Assembly: GCA_963773835.1 (NCBI GenBank)
Contig: CAVZCQ010000004.1
Coordinates: 620,001 to 684,000 of the forward strand
Reading direction: 5' to 3'
Length of the DNA: 64,000 bases
Source: JOPF136 sp963773835
GTDB lineage: Bacteria > Acidobacteriota > Terriglobia > Acidiferrales > UBA7541
Position numbers and translations under genes: made by a program. The first letter of the stretch is position 1. Each line of letters starts with the position of its first letter. This document shows, one piece after another, positions 42,014 to 48,450 of this stretch. Under the pieces are notes generated by a model. It was not told the DNA's origin and made no database searches. It worked only from the letters and a program-made list of their open reading frames with translations.

Positions 42014-42697
42014 ATGACGCGGAAGAGTCTCGCAATTCTGTTGGTTCTCGCCTTGGCGCCGGCGCTCGTCGCGCAAAAGAGAGAAGCGCAGCGGCTGGAC
42101 AAATCTGCCAAGGCGCTGCAGGAGATCGTGAGCAGCGGTACGGGACTCCGCCGGCAGATTCTGGACCAGGCCTTCTGCGTGCTGATCTATCCGAGCGTCA
42201 AGAAGGTGGCCTTCGGGATTGGCGACAGCTATGGCCGCGGCGCGCTGGTGTGCCGCAAGGGCCAGGATATGAAGGGCCAGTGGGGCGCCCCGGTGATGTA
42301 TTCGCTCGACCAGGGAAGCCTGGGTGTCCAGCTCGGTTCCACAGCCACTGATTTTGTGCTCGTCGTGGTGAGCCAGAAGGGCGTCGAGGAGATTCTCAAA
42401 GGCAAGACGAAACTGGGGACCAACGCAGCCGCCGCGGCCGGCCCGAGCGACGCGCAAGCAAGTACGTACAATGCTGTAGCCGCGAAGGTGGATGTACTGA
42501 CGTATTCGCGCTCCAAGGGTCTGTTCGCGGGCGTCTCGCTGCAAGGGGCATCGATCTACGTGGATGAGGACGCCAACAGGGCCCTCTACGGGAAAGATCT
42601 GACGGCCACGGAGATCGTGAAGGGCGATCAGCCGATTCCCGATGCAGCCATCGCATTAGCGCACCTGCTCGACGCGGTTTCCTATGCCCACATTTAG
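42014..42697 (+). CDS. SYLF (YSC84-like) lipid-binding domain protein
   Basis: A 227-residue exported protein. The signal peptide (SLAILLVLALAPALVAQ) is followed by a SYLF domain: LDQAFCVLIYPSVKKVAFGIG, RGALVCRKG, GAPVMYSLDQGSLGVQLGST, TDFVLVVVSQKGVEEILKGK and the terminal YGKDLTATEIVKGD. SYLF domains bind membrane lipids; bacterial members are secreted and poorly characterised. The ATG at 42014 follows AAAGGGAT; the longer open frame to 41849 has no homology. It is expressed divergently from the OmpA-like gene. Confidence 0.88.
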   Translation: MTRKSLAILLVLALAPALVAQKREAQRLDKSAKALQEIVSSGTGLRRQILDQAFCVLIYPSVKKVAFGIGDSYGRGALVCRKGQDMKGQWGAPVMYSLDQGSLGVQLGSTATDFVLVVVSQKGVEEILKGKTKLGTNAAAAAGPSDAQASTYNAVAAKVDVLTYSRSKGLFAGVSLQGASIYVDEDANRALYGKDLTATEIVKGDQPIPDAAIALAHLLDAVSYAHI

Positions 42698-42874
42698 CCT
42701 GAGCGCTTGAGATCCACCAAACGGCTGCCGCGTTCTCGCGTCCCAGTCGTCCACATCAACTGCCCGGAAAGGTTGCCTCGGCCGAGTCCCAGAAGGATGG
42801 ATTTCATTCTGTCGCCACTCGAATTCCCACGACTTGCCGGAGGAAGTGGCCGTAGGAGCGCTCAGAGCAACCGG

Positions 42875-43090
42875 CTAGGCCACCCACTTCATGGCCAGCT
42901 TCTTGCGTTTCCGCGCACAGTCGAGCAGATACAAATCGATCAGCTTCTGATAGGGGAGCCCTGTCTCTTTCGCCAGTCCCTTGAAATAATCAATGACTTC
43001 CGGACTGAAGTTGATGCCCACGGCCTTCTTCTTCCCCGGGTAGGGATTCTTAAGTTCTCTCAGTTTGGAAAAATTATATTCCTTCTTCAT
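42875..43090 (-). CDS. brnA: BrnA-type CopG/RHH antitoxin
   Basis: A 71-residue protein. The segment AVGINFSPEVIDYFKGLAKETGLPYQKLIDLYLLDCARK matches the ribbon-helix-helix fold of CopG-family antitoxins that follow BrnT toxins. It overlaps the toxin gene by 17 bases, and toxin-first order is characteristic of BrnTA. The basic C-terminus (KRKKLAMKW) is typical. It should bind the palindrome in front of brnT. Confidence 0.87.
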   Translation of the reverse strand: MKKEYNFSKLRELKNPYPGKKKAVGINFSPEVIDYFKGLAKETGLPYQKLIDLYLLDCARKRKKLAMKWVA

Positions 43091-43358
43091 AGAATCGCAC
43101 CTCTTTCCTGGTGGCCTTACGAGCCGAAATGATCCTGACCACGGAATCCGAACCCCTGTAGCAATGAACCACGACGAGCGTTCTCGCCGCCGAACTCACT
43201 CCGAGGAGGATGAACCGGTCCTCGCCCTTGGAATGTTCCAGGTCATAGAACAGGCGTCCCCGTGGATCGCTGAAAACGCTCTGGGCCTCCTCAAACCACA
43301 CTCCATGCTTGGTCCGATTGGCAGTGTTTTTCCGCTCGTTCCAATCGAACCGCAGCAT
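43074..43358 (-). CDS. brnT: BrnT-type RNase toxin
   Basis: A 94-residue BrnT: FDWNERKNTANRTKHGVWFEEAQSVFSDP is the family N-terminus. RFILLGVSS, VVVHCYR, RIISARKATRKEVRFYEEG follow in order, with the conserved lysine/arginine pair and histidine of these RelE-fold ribonucleases. The active site appears complete. The ATG sits directly against the operator-like palindrome with no ribosome-binding site, so translation of a leaderless message is likely. The antitoxin is encoded downstream with overlap. Confidence 0.9.
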   Translation of the reverse strand: MLRFDWNERKNTANRTKHGVWFEEAQSVFSDPRGRLFYDLEHSKGEDRFILLGVSSAARTLVVVHCYRGSDSVVRIISARKATRKEVRFYEEGI

Positions 43359-43377
43359 ATCTAGATATTATCTAGAT
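43359..43377 (-). promoter_or_regulatory. brnTA promoter/operator
   Basis: Two copies of the self-complementary ATCTAGAT are separated by ATT, giving a near-symmetric 19-base site that abuts the brnT ATG. On the minus strand it includes a GATAAT -10 box (43372-43367) that would start transcription at about 43360, two bases before the start codon. Autoregulation by BrnA is expected. Confidence 0.55.
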
Positions 43378-43535
43378 GTCGGACAGATAGCAAGCCGGCG
43401 GCTCCCTGGGGAGTTCGGGCAGATCGGGCGCGGGCGGCGCAGCTCATGCGCGGTGAGGCCCTGCTGCCTGCGGAGGAAAAGCGAACCGACTGAGTCTTCT
43501 TGATAGAATCCTCCTTGAACGTTTGGAGACACCGA

Positions 43536-44573
43536 GTGCGAGTCCGCAAGGTCCTTCTCGTTGTGGCGGGCGTCTTGGCGTTCGCAATTGCCGTCCTTGC
43601 CTTGCGCCCCTCGTTCACGCCTCCCGTGGGGCGGACAGGAGAAGCGTCACTCGAGCAAGTCACTCTCGGCGGCACTCCGCAGTGGGTCCTGATCCGCGGA
43701 CGGAACAGGGCAAACCCTGTCGTGCTTTTCCTGCATGGTGGTCCGGGCATGCCGCTGATGTACCTGGCTCACTCCTTCCAGCGCGGGCTCGAGGATGACT
43801 TTGTGGTTGTGCAATGGGACCGGCGCGGCGCGGGTAAATCCTATTCGCCGGACATTGACCCGAAGCTCATGCGCATGAGCCAGGAACTGGCCGACGCCGG
43901 GCAGTTGATCGAGCTCCTGCGGCAGCGCTTCGGCCAGAACAAGGTCATCGTCATCGGGCACTCGTATGGCAGCCTCTTGGGGATTGAACTCGCCTATCGC
44001 AGGCCCGATCTCGTGCGCGCTTACGTCGGCGCCGGCCAGGTCGCCTGCGGCGCCACCGAGGCGCGGGCCATTCAAGACGCCTGGCTTCGCAAGAAAGCGA
44101 CTCTGGCCGGTGACTCGAACACCCTGGCGGCAATGAATAGCGGTCAACCGTGGGACCGCGAGGCCGCGCTTTTTCAATACGGCGGCGAAGTGACCGGCAT
44201 GAAAAGCTTCTGGCCGCTCGTGGCCAAGGGTCTGCTGGCGGCGGAATATACGCTGCGCGATGCGTTGAATGTCCGGAAGGGCGTGTCGTTTACCCACAAA
44301 AATATGGAATACGACGTTCTCGACCCTTCGTTGCCGCTGATCAATAACGTCCCGAAACTCATCGTTCCCGTTTACTTTTTCACGGGCCGCTCGGATTACA
44401 CGGCGCCTTCATCCTGCGCCGAGCGGTATTACGACGCCCTGGATGACGCCTCCAAACATCTGATCTGGTTCGACCACAGCGCCCACTTCCCGTTTCTCGA
44501 AGAGCCCCAGCGCTTCCATCAGGCGCTTCTAGAAGTCGCGCGGGACACGGCAGCCCCTCCGCAGGGCCAGTAG
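43536..44573 (+). CDS. Alpha/beta hydrolase (proline iminopeptidase-like)
   Basis: A 345-residue protein starting at GTG, eight bases after GGAG; a TTG 36 bases upstream is less likely. An N-terminal hydrophobic helix (VLLVVAGVLAFAIAVLAL) may anchor or export it. The oxyanion motif FLHGGPGMP (HGGPG 67-71), the nucleophile elbow IGHSYGSLLG (S143), the acid region FFTGRSDYTAP and the terminal histidine in FDHSAHFPFLEEP complete the triad. The HGGPG form and the WDRRGAGKS strand are typical of prolyl aminopeptidase-like hydrolases. Substrate uncertain. A TAGAAT -10 box is at 43504-43509. Confidence 0.85.
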   Translation: MRVRKVLLVVAGVLAFAIAVLALRPSFTPPVGRTGEASLEQVTLGGTPQWVLIRGRNRANPVVLFLHGGPGMPLMYLAHSFQRGLEDDFVVVQWDRRGAGKSYSPDIDPKLMRMSQELADAGQLIELLRQRFGQNKVIVIGHSYGSLLGIELAYRRPDLVRAYVGAGQVACGATEARAIQDAWLRKKATLAGDSNTLAAMNSGQPWDREAALFQYGGEVTGMKSFWPLVAKGLLAAEYTLRDALNVRKGVSFTHKNMEYDVLDPSLPLINNVPKLIVPVYFFTGRSDYTAPSSCAERYYDALDDASKHLIWFDHSAHFPFLEEPQRFHQALLEVARDTAAPPQGQ

Positions 44574-44702
44574 GCTGGGGCGCCCGGCGTCTTCTGCTTG
44601 CGCTCGCCACAGGAGTAGACCGCCGCGCATCCGCGGAAAAAGTAGCACGCGTTTTCAGCCGGTGCGCGGGGGTGGCGCTATGCGTGGACGCGGAAGAGCC
44701 TT

Positions 44703-44801
44703 TGGCGGAAGCGTGTGGGAGTCGAACCCACCATTCGGCCGGCAAGCGGTCGAATCTCCGGCTTTGAAGACCGGGAGAGTCACCGGACCCCTTGCGCCTC
44801 C
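44703..44801 (-). tRNA. selC: tRNA-Sec (selenocysteine, anticodon TCA)
   Basis: The 99-base minus-strand gene folds like bacterial selenocysteine tRNA. Its long acceptor begins GGAGGCGC and ends ACGCTTCC-G-CCA, with CCA encoded. The 6-bp D stem is GGGGTC/GACTCT around CGGT. The anticodon loop CTTCAAA reads UGA. The long variable arm pairs ATTCG...CGAAT. The T arm is GTGGG-TTCGACT-CCCAC. Alignment with E. coli selC is clear across the D loop (TCCGGTGA) and anticodon loop. One acceptor mismatch (C8 opposite A) is seen. Its presence implies that the organism makes selenoproteins; no sel gene is in the window. Confidence 0.92.
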
Positions 44802-44808
44802 GCGCGCG

Positions 44809-44814
44809 ATTATA
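44809..44814 (-). promoter_or_regulatory. -10 box of the tRNA-Sec promoter
   Basis: A perfect TATAAT on the minus strand lies seven bases before the first base of the mature tRNA, so transcription would begin at or one base before the tRNA 5' end. No -35 box is visible; the -35 area is occupied by the repeat at 44817-44838. Confidence 0.55.
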
Positions 44815-44816
44815 AC

Positions 44817-44838
44817 GTAGCGCCGGCGTCTCGCCGGC
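44817..44838. repeat. Dispersed GC-rich palindromic repeat, copy 2
   Basis: Same 22-base sequence as 13727-13748 apart from one C/T change. It lies directly upstream of the tRNA-Sec -10 box. It is part of a 500-base gene-free stretch (44802-45302) made up largely of repeats and the promoter at 45226. Confidence 0.6.
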
Positions 44839-44915
44839 CGAAGTCCCCGCCCGCAGTAGTAGCGCCCCGCCGCATTCTCGCTTGCTGGCCGAACCCTGCG
44901 CGGGGGCCGCCGGGG

Positions 44916-45010
44916 GAGCTCGGCATGGGCCGAGGTACTTGTCCCATTTTTTTTCGGCTCCTAGACCCTGTGCCCCGGGGGCACAACCCATCGTAGGGCG
45001 TGCTCGAAAG
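44916..45010. repeat. 95-base direct repeat, copy A
   Basis: About 85 of 95 bases match 47499-47593 by eye, in the same orientation and without gaps. It contains the palindrome TGTGCCCC-g-GGGGCACA. Each copy lies about 115 bases from its tRNA-Sec sequence, so the two copies belong to a larger duplicated block whose middle has diverged. Confidence 0.8.
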
Positions 45011-45042
45011 TGGCGGTGCGGGCCAAGGCGCCTTTGGAGGGC

Positions 45043-45063
45043 CACGGCATGCCGTGCCCCTAC
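45043..45063. repeat. Partial copy of the GTAGGGGC palindrome
   Basis: CACGGCATGCCGTG followed by CCCCTAC is identical to the right two-thirds of the perfect palindrome at 20146-20173; its left end has lost GTAGGGG. Confidence 0.65.
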
Positions 45064-45225
45064 GGGCCGGCGCGAGTTCGCCAGCGGCTACCTTGCAACC
45101 CTTAACGGAGTGCCAAGCGACCGGGCGGGCGCGACGAGCAGGCCGCGTCCTCGGCCAGATAGCCGACCTGGCAGGACTGGCACCGCTAGCTGTCACCGGC
45201 AGCTCCGCCAGTCCCTTCACGCCGA

Positions 45226-45255
45226 TTGACTTCCTCGGGGAGTGCGCCGTTTAAT
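45226..45255 (+). promoter_or_regulatory. Promoter A of the selC-linked cassette
   Basis: TTGACT and TTTAAT are separated by 18 bases (TCCTCGGGGAGTGCGCCG). The same promoter, with 13 of 18 spacer bases shared, recurs at 45855-45884. It would drive the gene at 45303. Confidence 0.6.
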
Positions 45256-45302
45256 GAAGGGTCATTATCAGTCGCAGACCGCAGCAAAGCGCAAGGGAGG
45301 AA

Positions 45303-45584
45303 ATGGTGGCGAAGAGCAACGACCTCTATCTAGCTGTCTTGCCGCTGATCCACATCACGCCCGTTCAAACATTGGGATACGGGTTGACTGAGCAGACCCT
45401 CACTTTGTTCCCGGACAGAGCTTTTGCGACCGAGTTTTTCGAAGACGAGGTGGATACTTACGTTGATGCCTTCGAAGCGCGCACCAAGTATCTAGTCGGC
45501 GGGCATGTCACCAAATTCGAGTGCAGCAAAGAAGCGATTGGTGAAGGTCGCGTCATTGTCCGAGTGACCCAGTATGTCCAATAG
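45303..45584 (+). CDS. Hypothetical protein, 93 aa
   Basis: I do not recognise it. The ATG is preceded by AGGGAGGAA, and a GTG one codon later has better spacing. The protein looks globular and acidic (FFEDEVDTYVDAFEARTKY), with beta-prone ends (LYLAVLPLIHITPVQTLGYG and GRVIVRVTQYVQ). There is no membrane segment. It overlaps the next gene by 11 bases, so the pair is coupled. It lies in the segment bracketed by the duplicated tRNA-Sec sequence. Confidence 0.6.
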   Translation: MVAKSNDLYLAVLPLIHITPVQTLGYGLTEQTLTLFPDRAFATEFFEDEVDTYVDAFEARTKYLVGGHVTKFECSKEAIGEGRVIVRVTQYVQ

Positions 45585-45804
45585 CAGCAAAAAAGGCGCG
45601 AGTTCCGCTTCGGCTAACCCTGCCACCCCGGCCAGCCTGACCCCTGCGCAGGCTCAAGAATGGTCTTACATCCTGAAGAAGGTGGACGACAATAAATGGG
45701 TTGTGCCGGCAATTCTCGCCGCTGGAGCAGCCGCACTTCTCGACATCTTGCACATCCTCTGGCTGGCCGGCAGATTCCTTTATTTCCACGTCGTTTCGCG
45801 CTAA
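45574..45804 (+). CDS. Hypothetical single-pass membrane protein, 76 aa
   Basis: Unrecognised. A Ser/Ala/Pro-rich N-terminal 40 residues (SSASANPATPASLTPAQAQE) is followed by WSYILKKVDDNKWVV. One C-terminal membrane helix (PAILAAGAAALLDILHILWLAG) ends near the C-terminus. It overlaps the preceding gene by 11 bases, suggesting that the 93-aa and 76-aa proteins work together at the membrane. Confidence 0.6.
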   Translation: MSNSSKKGASSASANPATPASLTPAQAQEWSYILKKVDDNKWVVPAILAAGAAALLDILHILWLAGRFLYFHVVSR

Positions 45805-45854
45805 TTCAGCAATTGGCCTTGCGCGCGGAAGCCTATTTCACGCCGCGGCGGCGG

Positions 45855-45884
45855 TTGACTTCCTCACCGACGGCGCCGTTTAAT
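45855..45884 (+). promoter_or_regulatory. Promoter B of the selC-linked cassette
   Basis: TTGACT, an 18-base spacer (TCCTCACCGACGGCGCCG) and TTTAAT. It is a near-copy of promoter A; a TTCACGCCG block lies upstream in both. It would drive the gene at 46027 with a leader of about 135 bases. Confidence 0.55.
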
Positions 45885-46026
45885 AGGTTTGCGACGCGGG
45901 GCGCGGCCCGCCGAGCGCACAATTCTGCTGCTCGTCCTGGAAACCTGCTCAAGTCCGCACAGGCCTCAGCCGCTGCGCCCCGCGCGCACCATTGCGACCG
46001 GGAAAAGTCGAAGCCGAGGGAATCCT

Positions 46027-46515
46027 ATGAATAGCGACCTGAGCCGGGAGGCGCTCTACCGGATCATGGAGCGACTCAAAACCATCGGAGCGAAATACCC
46101 GGGATTCGCGACGAGTCAGGGCCTCCTGGACCTCCTGGACTGCTTGACCCCCGATGGCGCGCCAACCTCTTTTCCGGGGCGGGAGAATTATTTTCAACTC
46201 AACCGCTATCTGACTTTCCTCAAGGAAGAGGGACTCGTATCGCTGGAATCCGGCAGCGTGGGCGGCAATTTCTACAGCATCAAGCTCACCTCGCTCGGGC
46301 AGAAATTCGTCCAGCCCGATCTGGCCGATTTCGGGCGCCCGGCGATGCTGCCCCAGGTGGTGAACTTCATCTCGAATCGCATCGAGCTCACTCAGTGGAA
46401 CGCCGAGGAAAAGGCAGCCGCAAAATTCAACCTTGGGAAGGCTCTAGCGGACGGGGCGACGGACGTTTTTGTGAAACTGCTCACCGAGGTCGCCACAAAC
46501 CTGCTGAAGCCATAG
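46027..46515 (+). CDS. Hypothetical protein, 162 aa (winged-helix-like)
   Basis: Unrecognised. The ATG follows GAGGGAA; the open frame upstream is not needed. The central part (LLDLLDCLTPDG..., then YLTFLKEEGLVSLESGS...FYSIKLTSLGQKFVQPDL) has the spacing of a winged-helix domain, in which a helix is followed by a wing ending in a L.LT..G motif. The C-terminal 60 residues are helical. It may be a small transcriptional regulator or effector of the cassette; this is inference from pattern only. Confidence 0.6.
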   Translation: MNSDLSREALYRIMERLKTIGAKYPGFATSQGLLDLLDCLTPDGAPTSFPGRENYFQLNRYLTFLKEEGLVSLESGSVGGNFYSIKLTSLGQKFVQPDLADFGRPAMLPQVVNFISNRIELTQWNAEEKAAAKFNLGKALADGATDVFVKLLTEVATNLLKP

Positions 46516-46664
46516 CCTCGCGGCGCTGGCCGCGCTGGCCGTCCTGGCGCAGTTCCTGGCCTTCGTCACCGCCGCCGGCGGTCCTACCCGCCATCGCCGT
46601 TAACCACCCCGCCTCGCCGCCGGCGTTCACTTCCGCTCGGATCGCGCCGGGTTACAATCCTCCT

Positions 46665-47054
46665 GTGGAATTCCTTGGGGCAATCCTCGCGAATTTCCTC
46701 GGCAGTCTCCTTGCCGGGGCGCTCCTATCCTTGGTTCTCTTTTACTTCGTGACAAGGCGCCTGGAGATTCTCAGGCCTGCCGCGGAGCGCAAGACCGAGC
46801 TGCAGGTTATGCTCGGCATGCTCGCAAGGGAACTGGAGGAGTGCGCGCAGATGTGCGTCGATTTGCAGCAAGTGAAGGGCGAGCCGCCCTTCTCGCCGGA
46901 GCTTCCCCGCCATGCCTGGGACGCAGCACGCGAGTCCGGCCTATTCCGATTTCTGCCCTTGCCTGCGGTCTCCGCCGTTTTCGACGCGTACTGGCAGGTG
47001 ACCAGGTTCAATAGGGTTGTCGTGCGATTGGAGGACGCAGGCTGCGCCTCCTGA
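46665..47054 (+). CDS. Hypothetical membrane-anchored protein, 129 aa
   Basis: Unrecognised. GTG at 46665 lies exactly where transcription would start from the TACAAT box at 46653-46658, so it may be leaderless. A longer open frame from 46395 overlaps the preceding gene and is low-complexity. The N-terminus is a membrane helix (LLAGALLSLVLFYFVTRR). A helical cytoplasmic part follows (KTELQVMLGMLARELEECAQMCVDLQQ), then a compact C-terminus (FLPLPAVSAVFDAYWQVTRFNRVVVRLED). Its layout recalls small effector or scaffold membrane proteins; no function assigned. Confidence 0.55.
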   Translation: MEFLGAILANFLGSLLAGALLSLVLFYFVTRRLEILRPAAERKTELQVMLGMLARELEECAQMCVDLQQVKGEPPFSPELPRHAWDAARESGLFRFLPLPAVSAVFDAYWQVTRFNRVVVRLEDAGCAS

Positions 47055-47344
47055 ACGGTCGGACCAACTGGCGGCGGAGTAGATGAGCTTTATCGACGTT
47101 TGTTGGCGACCCTCCCAGGAGCGGCGGCAAAGGTAGGCGCGACCTGCCAGAAGGCGCAGAGATTAATCGAGGCGCAGATTAAAAACTAGGGCGCGGTGGT
47201 GTCCGTTGCGGTGTCCGTTCGTTTCGCTACTTCTGAAAATTCGGCAACACTCCGCAACACTCCAGAGCAGATGCGCCGCTGATTCGGTTGGGGATGCTCC
47301 GCAAGGCCGCGCCGTGAAAGCACTTCCAGGCAGCGCGAAACACA

Positions 47345-47383
47345 TTTGAAGACCGGGAGAGTCACCGGTCCCCTTACGCCTCC
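47345..47383 (-). pseudogene. Truncated tRNA-Sec (5' half)
   Basis: Minus-strand bases 47383-47345 match tRNA-Sec positions 1-39, from GGAGGCG through the anticodon loop CTTCAAA, with two substitutions. Similarity stops exactly at the 3' end of the anticodon loop. One substitution breaks the D stem. It lies in the same orientation as the intact gene 2.6 kb away. Confidence 0.85.
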
Positions 47384-47498
47384 GCGCAGGATTATTCAGA
47401 AGTGGCCCTCCTTCGCCCGCCGCAATCCGGCGGGCTCCGGCGGGCAGGCGAGGGACGAGTGTCGAGCCGGGCAAGGAGAAGAGCCAGGGTGGCCCCGC

Positions 47499-47593
47499 GA
47501 GCCCGACATGGGCCGAGGTGCTTGTCCGATTGTTTCTCGGCTCCTAGACCCTGTGCCCCGGGGGCACACCCCATCGTAGGAGCTGCTCGAAAG
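47499..47593. repeat. 95-base direct repeat, copy B
   Basis: Partner of 44916-45010 at the same relative distance from a tRNA-Sec 5' half. It includes the same TGTGCCCC/GGGGCACA palindrome. Together the copies define a duplicated block that brackets the four hypothetical genes. Confidence 0.8.
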
Positions 47594-47693
47594 GGACGGG
47601 AGAGGACTGAAGGCCGAGCCGCCGGAATGCGGCGGGTAGCGACTGCGGCGGGACGGCGTTCGCGCCGGAGCCCAGCAGCCACTGTCTCGGAGT

Positions 47694-47786
47694 TTACTTT
47701 TTCGGCGGAGGAGGAGGTGGCGGCGCCTTTTTCGCCGGTCTAGGCGGCACCTGTCCACCCCTCTTTTCGAGTAATTTCGCGCTCAT
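47694..47786 (-). CDS. Small Pro/Lys-rich ORF, 30 aa
   Basis: The ATG overlaps the stop of the 177-aa gene (ATGA), suggesting translational coupling. The product begins MSAKLLEKRGGQVPPRPAKK and ends in a run of seven prolines and two lysines. It could be a real microprotein or a read-on tail of the upstream gene; evidence is limited to the overlap and the ordered composition. Confidence 0.4.
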   Translation of the reverse strand: MSAKLLEKRGGQVPPRPAKKAPPPPPPPKK

Positions 47787-48316
47787 ATAATCGTCCATGC
47801 CTTGTCGGCCGGGAACTCCCGCTCAACCTGTTCCCAGCAAGATCGGCTAACTGATTCGTGTGGCGCTTCGTCCAGGGCGAGCAGGGATTCCCGAAACATG
47901 TCGATCTCCTTCGCCCTCGCTTCATGGTCGTCGCCGAGCTCCGATAACTTCAAGTCGCGCAACAGCGACCCCAGTCTGGTCCTGACGATCTCGTGGCCCA
48001 GCGCGGCCTTTTCAAACTGGGCGTACTTCGCTTCCAATCCTAGCCCTGGTGCGACCGCCGCCGTAATCGCGGCGACTCCCATTACAATGCGAAGGGCCAC
48101 GGCCCCTATGCCCGGGCCATTCTCTAGAATTCCCGCCAGGGCCGCGCTCGCCGCCAGTGGCGCTATGATGTTTGCAAACGTGATGAGGTGTTTTGTTGTG
48201 TTGGCTCTTCTCCGGTAATACAACTCGTTAAATCTCGCTATTTGCAAGTCCGCGAAGAGTCCCTGCATCACCTCGTCGCGGCGCGGGATCGGCTCTGCCA
48301 CCGTTTGCGCTACCAT
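47783..48316 (-). CDS. Hypothetical two-helix membrane protein, 177 aa
   Basis: An N-terminal helical region (VMQGLFADLQIARFNELYYRRRANTTKHLITF) is followed by two membrane helices (ANIIAPLAASAALAGIL and VALRIVMGVAAITAAVAPGL). A C-terminal charged coiled region comes next (AKYAQFEKAALGHEIVRTRLGSLLRDLKLSELGDDHEARAKEIDMF). This layout resembles SLATT/DUF4231-type proteins, found as accessory pore-like partners in some defence and conflict systems; the resemblance is topological, not proven. It lies just outside the tRNA-Sec-bracketed segment and is oriented toward it. Confidence 0.6.
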   Translation of the reverse strand: MVAQTVAEPIPRRDEVMQGLFADLQIARFNELYYRRRANTTKHLITFANIIAPLAASAALAGILENGPGIGAVALRIVMGVAAITAAVAPGLGLEAKYAQFEKAALGHEIVRTRLGSLLRDLKLSELGDDHEARAKEIDMFRESLLALDEAPHESVSRSCWEQVEREFPADKAWTII

Positions 48317-48450
48317 ACGCTGTGCTCTCTTTTAAAGTCTAACGCTTGCTAGCGAGCAAAACCAGTGGGCACGCCCGCTGAGGCTAAACTGCAGCCGTGC
48401 CGGAGCGACGCGACCGGGTGGCGCGCTAAGGGGGGCAGCAAGCGGCGCCC

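Larger units (their letters stand above)
47055..47693. other. Gene-free repeat-rich stretch
   Basis: In 639 bases I find no supportable gene. It contains short direct repeats (GTGTCCGTT twice, CAACACTCC twice near 47205-47265), the truncated tRNA-Sec copy, and copy B of the 95-base repeat. Confidence 0.5.

Noticed and set aside
47163..47474. A 103-codon frame that might be an integrase remnant beside the truncated tRNA
   Set aside because: No recombinase motif (R...HxxR...Y) is visible in any frame of this stretch.
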